From: Halichoerus grypus | Lineage: Eukaryota; Chordata; Mammalia; Carnivora; Phocidae | Direction of reading: 5' to 3' | Assembly: GCF_964656455.1 (NCBI RefSeq) | Contig: NC_135712.1 | Location: 96,076,294-96,140,293, forward strand | Length of the DNA stretch: 64,000 bases | Shown: in pieces, positions 1 to 11,482 of the stretch | How the letters are laid out: every line of letters begins with the position of its first letter | How positions within the stretch are numbered: the stretch's first letter is position 1 | Position numbers and translations under genes: made by a program | Notes under the pieces: model-generated | What the model was told of the DNA's origin: nothing | The model's input: the letters and a program-made list of their open reading frames with translations, nothing else | Databases searched by the model: none

Positions 1-287
1 TGAAACAGCTTTGCTATGGTTGTCTTCAAAGGAAGAAAGTAGTGATAGAAATTGTGTAAACTTAGGAAGGTTTGGGTTGGCTATTCTTACTTTGGAGCTA
101 TTTTGCCAGAGATTCTTTTCGCTGTGTGAATCCAATAGTATTGATTTGTTAACCTCAGAAAGTGATACTGAAAGGTACAATTTCCCATTAAAAAATAAAA
201 TGTAGGTACCCAAGCACAACTTCTTTAAGTTTTAAATAAGTTTGAAGTAAGTTTACCTTCTGATAAACTGGTGGTTAAACTATTCCA
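1..287. other. Unique AT-rich sequence, no feature seen
   Basis: No repeat head, microsatellite or credible exon is visible. The short open frame here is not supported by codon pattern, flanking splice sites or any family resemblance. Confidence 0.5.
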
Positions 288-510
288 GGGGTACCTGGGT
301 GGCTCAGTCTATTAAGTATCTGATTCTTGATTTTGGCTCAGGTCATGATCTCAGGGTCATGAGATCCAGGCCTGGGCTGGGCTCCCCACTGGGCATGGAG
401 TTTGCTTGGGATTCTCTCTCTCCCTCTGCCTCTATCCCCAACACGTGGGCGTGGTCTCTTTCTCTCTCTCTCAAAAAAAAAAAAATAAAATAAAATAAAA
501 TAAAATAAAA
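288..510 (+). mobile_element. Can-SINE, older copy, plus strand
   Basis: This is a tRNA-Lys-derived carnivoran SINE. The head 'ggtacctgggtggctcagtc' contains the A-box-like 'tggctcagtc'. A body related to 'ggtcatgatctcagggtc' follows, then a pyrimidine-rich stretch and an A-run followed by (AAAAT)n. A target duplication is visible as 'tattccag' at 281-288 and 'tattctag' at 511-518, with one mismatch. SINEs of this kind carry an internal Pol III promoter and move with L1 enzymes. Divergence from younger copies in the window suggests an old insertion. Confidence 0.93.
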
Positions 511-518
511 TATTCTAG

Positions 519-2229
519 CATAAATTGGAATCCTGATACCCTAAGGGCTTCTACTGTCAACAGTATCAGCACATAGGTGATGCTAAAATTGAATTATTAC
601 TGAATGAATGAGAGTCGTTTTACTATCATGACATAGCCACCTTAGTAATTATCAATTGTTGATAAACTTGGGTTGTAGCTAAAGGTCCACTTAAGTTATA
701 TATTTACTTTTGAATCTCCTGCTTAAATCAGAAACATAGGAGATATAAATCCCAAGCATCTATTTTATTAAGAGCTTTGCAGGTGATTTTAAATACAGCC
801 AGGGTGAAATCCTATGAGAGTAGTGTCTCTAATACTAGTAAACTGATGTGGTATGTGGAACTATTTACACTGTAAAAGGAGTTTTTACAAAATGATTAGA
901 CTTATTTTAAATTTTCTGCTTGCTCCAGAAATTACATTCATGGCTTTCACCATCACTGTAATATCTGAATCTTGATGAAGTAGAATTGAGTCACTCTGTT
1001 AGTTTCCAGATCTTTATCTGGAACTTAAGCAAACAGTTTTCCCGTTTGCTCCTATGAGCTGTTCTCTTGGTCATACCACAGACAAAAGGGGTATTTGCAA
1101 TGGCTGAAGAAGCTGCCTATGGGAAGGCAACACTCATTGTGACAGTTTTAGTGACATCACTATGTGATCAATATCAAACAGAAGAATGTAGAGCAGCTAT
1201 AGTAACTTTAACAACTGTTGGGGTGAGATAATAGTTGGGAATGGCTTCATTGGCATCAGACATACCATAACTGTGGCAGTGTGCATGTATTTAGTTTTTA
1301 CTGATTGCATACACTATGAAATCCCAAAATGAGTTAATCTAGAGAGAATGAAACTCCTGAACTTCGGCCTTAAGTGAAGACTTGGGGTTATGTGGTGCCA
1401 GATGGTATGTGCACTTCTGTGACAAATCTTGATTAGTTTATATTGGAAACCACTGCTTTAGACTCTTCGGCATATAGAGATGGCTTGGGGCTTTCTTCAG
1501 GCAATGATAAACATCAAATTTGATGCATTTAAAGGCTACCATTGTGGCTTCAATTTTAACAGCATATCTGGTGATTTTGTAAATATGTTCTCTAAGAAAT
1601 CCCCAAAATGATGTTGTTATAACAGATGGTGTGACTCTGCAATATAAGAATTACTACATCTGCCAGAGAGAAAATTTATTTTATCAAATTTCAGTCTGAT
1701 TAGAACTGATGCTGATTAAATGTGTACTTTTGACAGAGCCACACATCTTGAATTTCTATGTAAAATATTATTTGGGAAAGAGTAAGTTTGGCATATATTT
1801 CCAAGTTATGAAGAATATTTAGGGTTTTGGGATTCTTCATAATATTTTATTCTAGATAGGAAGGGAGCTTCAGTTCATAGTTATTCAAAAGCAGAATGAC
1901 CAACATCAACCTCTTAGTGACAGCGTCCAAGTCAATTTGAATGATTAATCTAAGAGTTAATAATGAACTTACATTCAATGATATTGATCAACTTTATTCT
2001 TAACAGTTTTCTTTTCTCATTAGGAAAATAATGCTGTGTTAGGAGAAATAGATCTAAGAAGATAAAGAGTCATCGAATTGTCCTGTAGCACAGGGAAATC
2101 TACTCTGATTTAATCCATCCTAAGATTACACAATTTCAGGCAGAATTCAAAGACAAAAGTACAAAGGAGGAAAAATATCTGCGGAAAAGCCTCTGACTTT
2201 ACATAGCAAATACTATCTGGGACTTTAAT
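519..2229. other. Unique sequence, nothing recognised
   Basis: About 1.7 kb of AT-rich DNA without a recognisable repeat or exon. A weak echo of a MER5-like end ('ttggaaaccactgcttta' near 1445) is not enough to call an element. Confidence 0.4.
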
Positions 2230-2765
2230 GGTACATTTTTGGGATCCACCTACTATATATCCTGGCATGGTGGGTGAAAAATGGCTACAAATCCTTTGTC
2301 AATCTCTCCATTGAAAGGTTGACTTGATTGCCCCTTCTGAGCTGGCCTGTGAGTGCTTTAATTAATAGAATATGGCAGAATTGATGCTGTGCCAGTTATA
2401 GGCCTAGAATTTATAAGGACTGGAAGTTTCTGCTTTCTTTACCCTGAAATGACACTCTCGAAACATTTCTTACACTCTGGACACCACACTGTGAGAACCT
2501 AGAACCCATGGAGAGCCCATGTGGGTGGTCTGGTTGATAGGCCCGGTGGGCTACTTGTTTTTGCTGGGCTCCAGCATCAGCTGCCAGCCACGTGATGAGC
2601 CATCTCAGATGGTCCAGCCTAACCAAGCCCAACCCAAGTTGCATGGCACAGAAGCAATCACCCAGCTGAGCGCAGTAAGCCTACAGAAATGTTAAAGATA
2701 AAATTGTTATTGTTTTAACCCACTAATCATTGAGTGGCTTTATTACACAGCAATAGAGAACCAAA
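2230..2765 (+). mobile_element. MLT1-type MaLR LTR, plus strand
   Basis: This old non-autonomous ERVL-related LTR is recognised from its 3' half: 'gccacgtgatgagccatctc', then 'ttgttattgttttaaccc', the 'cactaa..tgagtggct' stretch and an end like 'cacagcaatagagaaccaaaaca'. The 5' part ('ttaatagaatatggcagaat') also fits MLT1. The left edge is approximate. The open frame on the opposite strand here is antisense LTR sequence and not a gene. Confidence 0.8.
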
Positions 2766-3424
2766 ACACTCTTTCATGCCTGAAAAGAAAGTCTTGATAT
2801 TTGTGTCTGAACAAAAGTGCAGGGAATGAGACCTGAAATTAGGTTTATTCCTGGAGATGAGTACCAGGTGACAAACTCAGCAAGAGCTAAGAACAAGTCC
2901 AGTTGACTGACCAAGGCCTAGCATCTGAAGCACGTGCTGTAGCGATATAAGAACGGTTAACATAAAATAATAGGTGCCTCAAATGGTTGGCATTTACATT
3001 TACATTTACCTAACATGCTATCCAGAGACAGTTTTATTCCAAGGGTCGCAGGTGCATATCCAAAGGAAGTTGTCAGTTTTTAATGATGATTTGGGGAAAT
3101 AAATAATGAGAGTGCTAACAAGCCATGAATCATCTAGTATCAGAGGTTACCTTTATAATTAATTCTGAGCAAAGGTAGATGAGGATTTTGTGAGGGTCAA
3201 AAATTTATGCAATTTTTGGAGCCTTCCTTAAAAATGCAAATTTGTGAATTTAGAATTTGGTTGGAAAATGAAAAATTATAAGAATGAAAAAGAGCAATCA
3301 AAGCACACTACAAATTTTGAAAAGCTGACAAATAACACAACTGTCAAATCCAGGAAATTGAAATATTTATTAACTTATTTATTAACTGCTTGGTACATCT
3401 CAATTTATTGTATGTTATTGTGTG
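2766..3424. other. Unique AT-rich sequence
   Basis: No repeat family or exon recognised. There is a small internal echo, 'tttacatttacatttacc', near 2993. Confidence 0.4.
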
Positions 3425-3560
3425 TTTATTATATGTAACTTATTACTGAAGTATAATTGACATGCAATGTTGTATTATTAGCTTCAGGTGTACAACATAG
3501 TGATTTGACAATTCCATCCACAATGCTCGTTATTTTTTACACTATTTGGCATACTCTGTG
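3425..3560 (-). mobile_element. L1 3' UTR fragment, minus strand
   Basis: The stretch 'tgaagtataattgacatgca' followed by 'ggtgtacaacatagtgattt' is the antisense of the 3' end of mid-age mammalian L1 copies. The same motif pair recurs near 48535-48590 in this window. The copy is short and truncated. Confidence 0.75.
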
Positions 3561-5639
3561 ATTGCCTCTTCATATGACATTGACGATGAATATTGTTTTC
3601 AACATTGCAAATAGAAAGGAAATTTATGATAGCTTGGTTAATCAAAATGTGTTTATTATCATTTTCACAGCTCATTATTGGTGATCCCAAATCTGTCACT
3701 TCGTAGTTGGTTGCTCTCAGGTTTCTTGTGCAGGGCAAGCCCTCAGAGAACTCCAGGCCTTCACTCTTCCTTGGAAGGATCTCTGATGCTATAGCTGGTC
3801 TAGCTCAGTCATGTCCTCATTGTCACTGGTAAGTCTCTCAGCACCATCACCACCCCATCTTGGGCCATTCTTTAGGGAGGAGGTTGCCATAGAGCAAGCA
3901 GCATCTAATTCACATTTTTCCCCTTACAGTCAAAGATAAGAGTCTGGTTGCTCCAAGAGATCTGCAATGGTAGCTTGTTGCTGGGTATTGATTAGAGATA
4001 GTGCTAAAAGCTGGCTGACCCTTCATGTTGCCCCGGAACTTAAAGGGTAATCCCCAGGAAGGCAGGAGTGTGTAACACTAGAAAGTGCTGGTCCAGGGTC
4101 ATTGCTTCCTCCCAGTGTTTCAGAAAGAGAATGCACTGGGCCTTGGGAAGTACTTGTGCAAGGAAAGAGCCTGAAGCTTGACCTTCAGTTCCCTGGTAAA
4201 CCTGCCTCTAGTCCTAAGTGTTAGGTTCAAGTTCCCTTACATCTTTCCAACCTAAAGTGAGGATAAGTCTCTGCATGGGCTCTGCAGAGCCCATGCTAGC
4301 AGTTGGGAGAGTAAAAAAAATGTCCACCTGAAGGAAATGAGGGCTAGAGGCTAGAGTGGAAGTCAGTCAAGTCTGATGAAGAAGTCACTGCCTTATTTTC
4401 TGCTTTAGCCTAAGCAATTTTGGTTATTGGCAGTTCTCTGGCTGCTCTTTGCCACATCCTTTGAATTTGTTCTGTTTCACACATTTCTTACTCACTTACA
4501 AATTCTGAACGAGCTGAAAAATACACACAGGATTCCAAGACCAAAACACCACTTTTATTCTGCCAAATAGTTTGGGAAATCAACCATGGACTTGAGATCA
4601 AATTGGACCCCACTTCCTTTTCTGTGACTTGATTCATTCACCCAGTCATAGGCAGAGAAGCCGGAGAACTCAGGTCTCCCTTCCACCCGTGCACAGGCTA
4701 CTTATAGTGTAGAAGAGTGAGCAATATATGTGGGCTGTGGGAAGCTGGATTCCAAGAGCAGGTGCATGTGGACTGGGCTTTGATAGCTCTGTGCTCCATG
4801 AGCCAGTTTTACCAATGAGAAAATTGCTCCTTATTTCTTGGGGAGAAAATTGGGGCTTCACAAGAGGAAGAGATCATAAGATCTCTTCCTAATATTCCTG
4901 AAATGTAAAAAAAAAATTGAGTGTGATGACAGAGAGGGAAAGGTTCCTTCTAGAGTGGCAAAGCCCACGAAGGGTCCCAATTTATGAATTTTCTGTCTCA
5001 TCTGCAATGAACCACACACATTGCCTGAACTAATATGTGTGTGCCCTTGTCAGCAAAGACAGACTGTTTCTCTTGATTCTTTGGAGACTGGAGGTGACCA
5101 AATCTGTATGAGATTTCCCTAATCCTGACTTTTAGGAGAGACAGTACTAGACCTCTAGAATAGGTTTCTTCTTTAATAATATAGTTGAAATAGAAAAAGT
5201 GTGTAGGTCTCTGCAGTACTCCTGCTCCTTCAGGCTCCTCAATGGAGCCACTATATCCACTTTAGGCAACCACTGCTTCCAGGACAGTGCTAGAGGCGTC
5301 TGGTGCCTCCTGTTGTCTACTGTGCTTTCAAACTGAGCCAAGCCTTCATGAATAGAAGCACAGCCTCTAATTTCTACAACTAATTTAGGAACCCCCAGTA
5401 GACTTTGCACCAAGATGCTCTGAAGTTCACTTCAAAGGCTGTTCAGCTTCCTAGCATCCTCCTTTCCACCCTGTTTCCCTTGTTCTGTGGACCCACCCCA
5501 ACCCTTCTTGGGGTAAATTTCAATCAATGGCCCTGCTTCAGAGAAGTAGTAACAACTGACCAAGTTGATAATCTTGCGATTGCACATAAACTCTAACAAT
5601 AAAAGCATGTACATTACTTTCAGTTTTAAAAATAAATTT
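3561..5639. other. Unique sequence, slightly GC-richer
   Basis: I cannot assign this 2-kb stretch to a repeat family. It is less AT-rich than its surroundings and has no long open frame. An unrecognised old LTR is possible around 3730-4260. Confidence 0.35.
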
Positions 5640-5745
5640 TATATATTTTATCTCATTCCATCTTCACAGTCCTATAAAGGGATTATTATTACCACCAATT
5701 TCTGATGATCAAACTGTGGTTCTACTCAGCCAAAATTGTTTAAAT
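5640..5745 (-). mobile_element. MIR fragment, minus strand
   Basis: The order 'tttatctcattccatcttcacagtcctat', then '..gggattattattaccacc', then 'gatgatcaaactg' matches the antisense core of MIR (tRNA-derived old mammalian SINE). The copy is diverged and partial. Confidence 0.65.
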
Positions 5746-5839
5746 TGCAAATGATATAACTGTAATTGAAAGAAAATGTTTTATGGTTCCAAAGACTATG
5801 ACATGATGAATGTGATCTCCAGAATTTTGTACATGAAAT

Positions 5840-6105
5840 AGCAATATATGTGAACAAGAATATTTATTATATCCTTGATTGTGATAAAAAATAGACTAAA
5901 AAAACCAAATGTCTATCAATAAAGGATTTCAAGATAAATTAAAATACACAACCAGAAAGTAAGGTAGGTCTACATGGACCTTTTTGGACCTATGCTCTAT
6001 AAAGTCTATTTTTTAAAAAGTGCATACCTGTATAAAATGGGCAATATTCTGGAAATATTTGCACCTATACAGTTATTACTCTGAGATGCGGAATTCAGGG
6101 AGATT
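5840..6105 (+). mobile_element. Old L1/HAL1 ORF2 3'-end fragment, plus strand
   Basis: A run resembling 'acaagaat.tttattat', then 'caaatgtctatcaataaagg' and 'ttaaataaattaaaatac', follows the sense order of the C-terminal ORF2 end of old L1/HAL1 elements (codons for 'CLSIK/G'-type sequence). It is strongly diverged and not coding. Confidence 0.5.
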
Positions 6106-6107
<2 letters not shown>

Positions 6108-6158
<51 letters not shown>

Positions 6159-6161
6159 TGT
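6108..6161 (+). repeat. (TG)n microsatellite
   Basis: About 26 TG units with one 'ta' interruption at 6151-6152. Such tracts are usually length-polymorphic. All frames through it (Val/Cys or His/Thr repeats) are by-products of the tract. Confidence 0.97.
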
Positions 6162-7033
6162 TTCGAATTCACTTTTTAGTGTACTTCGAAGTTGTGGTGA
6201 AGTAATGGGTGATTTTTTTTTTTTAAATGTTTTATTTTTGAAACCTTTGAAGAGTAGGACAGACTCCTCATTGACATACTTTAGTTTGGAAAGCACATAT
6301 TTTCATATTAACTATGGTGAGCATAAGGAAGAGTGTCTAGATGCCACCATGGAGAGAGAACGTTTCTCAAGCGTTTAGAGCACAGGAATCTGTTTTCTCT
6401 TCTAAAACCTGAGGTTTTTCTATGACTTTCAGTCTTCTGAAATTGTGGAATCTGAGTTACAGGGAACAGGAACTTTGCCCTGCTAGAATTCTTGGCAATT
6501 TAATTGGAGTCACAACATGACACTTGCATATCACATGATACCCTGTACCAAACATAACTGAAAAAGAGGCATTCTCAAATATCTTATGATTTCTCAAATT
6601 GTAGTGATTTTCCAAGTTTACTACCATTTCTTTAATACATCTCTCAACCCCAAAAATGTTCCAATCATCTTTATAAGGTTGAGAGTATAAAATGTGAGAA
6701 TCACTTATAGCCCTAGTCCAGAAAATTCTTATTTTGTCGTTTATAATTTCGAAGCATTCTCCAAGACCCTTCTTTGGGGCCTTTTGCCAAAAATCAGCAG
6801 CCCTGACCTTACATTCCTGAAAGCGAGAGGCACACATGCTTTGCCTTTCCCACTAGGGCCTTGTTTCTCTGTCAGCTCTAACCTGGTCCAGGGTCAAGAA
6901 TCAGATTTGTTCCTTCAGGTCTTCTAATTCAAACAGCTGGGCAGTAAATGAACAAAGCTATTGTGTTGATGAAAGATCAATCAAAGCTCAGGTCTTCAGA
7001 GCCAGCAAAAGGAAGAGGAAATGTTTGTGTTCT
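6162..7033. other. Unique sequence with a 126-codon minus frame
   Basis: No repeat recognised. The minus-strand frame 6457-6837 is one of the longer open frames in the window that does not lie in a repeat. It resembles no family I know and has no visible promoter or splice context, so I do not call it a gene. Confidence 0.35.
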
Positions 7034-7050
7034 TAATAATTTTTGTCTCA

Positions 7051-7247
7051 GGGCACCTGGGTGGCTCAGTCAGTTAAGTGTCTGCCTTTGGCTCAGGTCA
7101 TGATCCCAGGGTCCTGGGATGGAGCCTCTCATGGGGCTCCCTGCTCAGCGGGGAGTCTGCTTCTCCCTCTCCCTCTGCTCCTCCCTCTACTCATACTTTT
7201 TCTCAATCTCTATAAAATAAATGAATAAAATACTAAAAAAATAAAAA
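7051..7247 (+). mobile_element. Can-SINE, plus strand
   Basis: The head 'gggcacctgggtggctcagt' with the A-box-like segment is followed by a B-box-like 'gggatggagcc', the 'tctgcttctccctctccctc' body and an A-rich tail with AATAAA. A clear 17-bp target duplication flanks it: 'taataatttttgtctca' at 7034-7050 and 'taataatttttgtcaca' at 7248-7264, with one mismatch. Confidence 0.96.
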
Positions 7248-7538
7248 TAATAATTTTTGTCACAAATATTAGATATGTGACTGACTCTCACTGTCAAAAT
7301 ATAGATTATTTATAATTACACTGTGGATTCTTTCTTATGCTGATAACAAACTGATCGCATTTATAACATTTACTCATCCTTTAAGGTTTAGTGTTGTTGT
7401 AGGACAGCTAACAGAAGAGTTTAGTGCCCATCTTAAAGACTTATAAATGTTTTCCTTGTACCTAATTCTAGTATAGGACTTTCATATTTTACACTATCTC
7501 TCTAAATGTTGTCTTCCCCACTGAATTGTAAGTTGTTG

Positions 7539-7704
7539 TGGTTTGTTTTTGTTTTTGTTTTTGTTTTGTTTGTTTTGTTTTTTAAGTAGGCTCCATTCCT
7601 GGCATGGAGCCCAATGCGGTGCTTGAACTCATGACCCTGAGATCAAGACCTGAGCTGAGATCAAGAATCAGACACTTAACCAACTGAGTCACCCAGGCAC
7701 CCCT
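7539..7704 (-). mobile_element. Can-SINE, older type, minus strand
   Basis: The reverse-complemented head 'gagtcacccaggcacccc' ends at 7704. The body 'ggagcccaatgcggtgcttg..aactcatgaccctgag' is the older tRNA-Lys SINE type without the pyrimidine body. The tail side is a (GTTTTT)n-like run at 7539-7590 that corresponds to an A-rich tail on the minus strand. Confidence 0.9.
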
Positions 7705-9292
7705 TAAAAAATGATCTTTTGTAACATTTATCTTTTTATCTCAAGATCTTACCAGAGGGCTCAGAAGTGGTAGATATTCAGTGAATATTTTGATAAATGA
7801 ATCTGTGAATGAACAAATAAACTAAATCTTTCCCAATATCTCCTACTTTCTTATATCAAAAAATCCCTTGGTCTTTTCCTCCATGCTTTCCCTCCATATA
7901 ACTGCTTAATTTATGGTAGTACCATTGATCCCACAGAGTTTAACCACATTATCTTTAATCTCAGATTTTTTTCTCTATTGTGGTTGCTTTCCTGTAATCC
8001 CAAATTTTCTCCCTTATCTTTGAGGTAAAGTTTGGAGAGTATGTCATTCTGGAGATCCCTGGGATTCAAGAGTGCTATTTGCTATTTTGAGCCATTCTAC
8101 CAGTTATAACAGATGATATATTGTCAGTATTAACTGGTTTCTCTGATAAGTTCCTGCTGTGTAATTCAGTGCAGGAAATGGAAATAATAAACTAGTTGTA
8201 CATTTTCATAAATATCAATGAATAAAATACTGGACAGTTTTATGCTCACCTCCAACATTCATTTGTATCTTTTGCCACCTGGATAGTAATAACCTTACGT
8301 GTATATTTTCCACTGTTATTCTGCTACAAACTTGGTATTTGTTGGGTTCATTTCAATTTATTATTCAAATGTAAATTGGACCTGCCAAATTGTGTATGAC
8401 TTATAGCTAATGTTGCAAATAATGTTTGCTTTCATTTTATTAAGGTATTGCAGATGTAGTATGTGGGGGACTTAGTGTGACAATGGAATACAGAGCTCTG
8501 TCATTCATAGGGAAAAGAGAGATGTGGTTTGATTCTGGCCTCTCTGAAAGGCCAGTGTTCATCACCAATTATCATTACCCAACTTGCCAGGATTACCCCA
8601 GTTTTGCTCTGATGTACACACCATCCCCCTGCATTAGCAGAATTGGCTCTGAGCACTCCAGAGGGACCACCAATATCTCATGAGCTATTCTGCTGTGGGT
8701 GGGCTGAGATGATTTTGTATAGTACAGTTCTCACATGGAACCACTAATCTGTGATGCTGCTACTCCTTGTCAAAGACAGATTTCTCACTATTCCCACTAT
8801 TCTGCCCGAAATGTACTTGTTACATTTGCCATCTCACTTGACAAACAAAAATACCTCATTTGAATAAGATTGGTGTCATACACAGTAAAATGACAGGAGA
8901 GGGGAAGTTAAAAAACAAATCAAAACAAAACTGAGCAGTTTGGGTCTATAGTAGCAAAACCTCCCCTACTCTAGCACCTTTTCCTTTCTGCAAAATAAAC
9001 AATCAAAACCTTCAGAACCAAATACATTGAGAGTTGTCACATCTTCCTGGTAGAAATATAGTATTCCAGTTACAGATGATACTTCATCTTCACCTTAGAA
9101 ATAGAAGTATATTTTAAAGTTGAATAGGTAAAAGTTTTAAAAGGGAAAAATACGGCAAGCTTCAAAATTCCTATAAGAAAAAGATAGAGACTTCTCCCAG
9201 ACCTCCCTGTTAAGATGATTACTCCTTGTTTATAATTGCTCTTCACATGAGGAGTAAATTTCTCACCCTTCTTTTCTTCCTTCCTCTTTTTC
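7705..9292. other. Unique sequence, nothing recognised
   Basis: About 1.6 kb with no family resemblance. The 68-codon plus frame at 8477-8683 has no supporting signal. Confidence 0.4.
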
Positions 9293-9400
9293 CAACAAAT
9301 ATTTTTTGAGCATCTAGTATTAGCATATGGTAGCCACTGTGCAACACATGGTCCCTAGCTTCATTTTACTTAGTAGAGATTCCTAGTATAATTTGTCATA
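9293..9400 (-). mobile_element. L2 3'-end fragment, minus strand
   Basis: The sequence 'caacaaatattttttgagca' followed by 'agccactgtgcaacacatgg' matches the antisense of the L2 3' end (consensus like 'caataaatatttgttga' on the sense strand). Confidence 0.6.
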
Positions 9401-9469
9401 AATCTGGAAGAGAACATTTAGGAAAATATTACTTATCCATGGCAAGACTGCCATGTTCGTACGTATTAA

Positions 9470-10020
9470 ATATATATATATGGACAAAGGATATGGATGA
9501 ACTATACCTCAAATGGATTTGAAATTTGAAACAAAACTTGGAGATTATATAATCAGTAATACAAAAGAAAAATGGAAATTAAAGCAAAGTACCCCATTTC
9601 ACATATATTAAGTTGAAAATATTACATATGTATATATTAGTGAATATGAGAGATTATAAAATTGTTCTAATTTCTGTTATGGGGATGGAAAAATAAGTAA
9701 AAATCTTTTTAGGAAAAAATGATCAAACTGGTGAAGAAAAATTAAGTGCTCTTTGCTGTAATTCCTTGCATTGAAATTTACCCCAAGTGAAAGCAATCAA
9801 AAGAAAAAATGATTATGTGTATCAAGATGTTGGATGGAGTTTTGCTTATCATACTAAGACATTATAATGTAGTCCAAATGTCCATTAATGAAGAAAGGTT
9901 AAGTCAATTGTACTTTAATTAGATGGAATAGTGTACAAATGGAAAATGGTTATGAATATGTTTCTATTTAAAAGGTATACATAGACAGTACATACAAAAA
10001 TAAAAGAATGTGACATCTTG
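9470..10020 (+). mobile_element. Old L1/HAL1 fragment, plus strand
   Basis: In sense order it shows 'tttaccccaagtgaaag', then 'ccaaatgtccattaatgaag', 'aggttaagtcaattgta' and 'gatggaatagtgtac'. This is the C-terminal ORF2 and 3' region of an old L1 or HAL1. No open frame survives. Confidence 0.65.
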
Positions 10021-10149
10021 GGATGGCAGGACTATGGGTTATTTTAAAAAAATGCTTTAATTGCAGTTTTAATGCTTTTATGGGCTATGTAATGGGCTCA
10101 CTTTTTATAATTACAATCAGTCTTGAATATTCAGGGGTCAAACTAATGC

Positions 10150-10298
10150 GTCTTCCTTTTTTCATTTTCTTTAATAAAGGTAAAATTTACATATAGCTAA
10201 ATTTACCCTTTTATTGTATAGTTCTGAGAGTTTTGGAAAAAGCATACAGTCATGAAACCACAACCATGACCCAGATCACTACCCCAGCAGAAATCAAG
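10150..10298 (-). mobile_element. L1M-type 3' UTR fragment, minus strand
   Basis: The segment 'ggtaaaatttacatatagct', then 'ttctgagagttttgg' and 'tcatgaaaccacaaccatga', is the antisense of the 3' UTR of old L1 copies. It lies directly before the minus-strand ORF2 remnant at 10345, so both may be parts of one copy, split by the SINE remnant at 10295-10336. Confidence 0.6.
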
Positions 10299-10336
10299 AA
10301 TCTGGTGCTCAACCGACTGAGCCACCCAGGAGCCCT
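10295..10336 (-). mobile_element. Can-SINE head remnant, minus strand
   Basis: Only the 5' head survives, as 'accgactgagccacccagga' in reverse. The body and tail are missing, so it is either a deletion product or a very short copy. Confidence 0.7.
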
Positions 10337-10344
10337 TATGCCTT

Positions 10345-10603
10345 GTCTTTTTATTGTTTAATCTTATCTTTTGAAAAGCTGGTATTTTAAGTTTTGATGA
10401 AGTCCAATCTATCAATTTGTTCTTTAATTGATTGTTTCTATGATCAATTTATATTTAATTTTTATATAAGGCAAAATGTAAAAGTGAAGGTTCTTTATTG
10501 TTTTGTTTATGGATATCCAACTTTTCCAGCACCATTTATTGAAATGACTATCGTTTATCCATTGAATTTCCTTGCATGTTTATTGAAAAATCAATTGAAC
10601 ATA
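10345..10603 (-). mobile_element. Old L1 ORF2 remnant, left part, minus strand
   Basis: Reading the minus strand, 'tttccagcaccatttattga' is the antisense of the conserved ORF2 segment encoding 'NKWCW'-like residues. 'ttttgatgaagtccaatcta' and 'gaaaaatcaattgaaca' flank it in the expected order. The copy resumes at 12204, after the Tigger insertion, exactly where the same L1 should continue. It is dead and full of stops. Confidence 0.85.
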
Positions 10604-10648
10604 CAGTTGACTTTTGAACAATATGGGTTTGAACTGCTTGAGTCCCAT

Positions 10649-10660
10649 TATAGGCAGATC
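10649..10660. repeat. Probable target duplication of FTL retrocopy (left)
   Basis: 'tataggcagatc' here and 'tatatgaagatc' at 11937-11948 agree at 10 of 12 positions. Both derive from the same Tigger segment (consensus close to 'ttatatgcggatt'), which is what an L1-mediated insertion of the FTL retrocopy would leave. Confidence 0.55.
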
Positions 10661-10696
10661 CCATCCCCCACCCCATACCCCAGCCCTGCAAAAAGC

Positions 10697-10702
10697 TTTA
10701 TT
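10697..10702 (-). other. Relic FTL polyadenylation signal
   Basis: The reverse complement reads 'gaaacaataaagctttttgc', the AATAAA context at the end of FTL mRNA. It marks the 3' end of the retrocopy and has no demonstrated function here. Confidence 0.8.
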
Positions 10703-11468
10703 GTTTCCAGTTGGTCCACAGCTTGTGAAAGGACTCCAGGATGGTTAAAAAGCAGCCTAGTAGCTGCAGGGAGAGGTTCAGGCAGAAGCCCTGACACCAG
10801 GGAAATGCCAGAGGGGCCCCTCAAAGGTCATCGGGTTCTGAAGGCTCCTAGTCATGCTTGAGAGTGAGTCATACTTGTCCAGCCCACTCTGCGGCCAGCC
10901 TGCAGAATTAGTCAGGTGTTCGCCATCTTCTTGATGAGTTTCACCTCTTCATCAAGGAAGTGGTTCTCTAGGAAGTTACAGAGTCTGCGTGGGGAGAGCC
11001 TAGGGCATGCAGATCCAAAAGCGTCTGCTTCAGGTTCTTACCCAGGACTATGGCAGCTTCCATAGCATACAGGGTTTTACCCCACTTATCCTCTGATAGC
11101 TTCTGCACATCCTGGAAAAGGTGCTGTTGCCGTGCTGGTTTTGCATCTTCGAGAAAAGCTAGAGCCTTTGTGCTTCTCCTCGGCCAAGTCACAGAAGTGT
11201 CCCATGCCCTCCAGAGCCACATCATCATGGTGGGAATAGAAGCAGACCAGAGAAAGGTAAGTGTAGATGCTTGCAGATATATGTTGGTAAGTGGTTGACA
11301 GCAGCCTCCACCTGAGATGAATAATTCTGAGGAATCTGGGAGCTCATGGTTGATTGGCAATAAGGAGCTAAGCAACAAAACAAAAACACTGTTCGTTGGT
11401 CCTGGAGGCAGAGGATGGCTGAGAAAATGGTTTTTAAGTTTGCAACTGGAAAAGAAGGGACAGTCCTC

Positions 11469-11482
11469 CATCTAACACTGTT
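11469..11482 (-). other. Relic IRE loop core, first copy (L1 target duplication)
   Basis: The 14-bp 'catctaacactgtt' reads 'aacagtgttagatg' on the minus strand. It includes CAGTGT, the apical loop of the iron-responsive element that IRP1/IRP2 bind in ferritin mRNA. The identical sequence at 11882-11895 makes this the target duplication of the L1 insertion. Here the upstream stem half is missing, because L1 sequence lies on that side. Confidence 0.85.

Noticed and set aside
1080..1230. Possible exon ('gcaatggctgaagaagctgc' with a later 'ggggtgagat' donor)
   Set aside because: The frame closes quickly and no acceptor or family resemblance is visible.
6020..6378. Cys/Val-rich and His/Thr-rich open frames
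   Set aside because: They are produced by the (TG)n microsatellite and have no coding meaning.
7051..7120. tRNA gene (A-box and B-box-like motifs)
   Set aside because: The motifs belong to the tRNA-Lys-derived Can-SINE head. No cloverleaf with an intact acceptor stem is present, and the same head recurs in about eighteen SINEs.
10394..10861. 155-codon plus-strand open frame
   Set aside because: It runs through three unrelated pieces (antisense L1, Tigger arm, antisense FTL 3' end), so it is a chance frame across insertion junctions.
10968..11471. 167-codon minus-strand frame as a functional ferritin gene
   Set aside because: The frame mixes true FTL residues with out-of-frame sequence. It is broken by frameshifts and lacks the normal C-terminal part, so it is a processed pseudogene.
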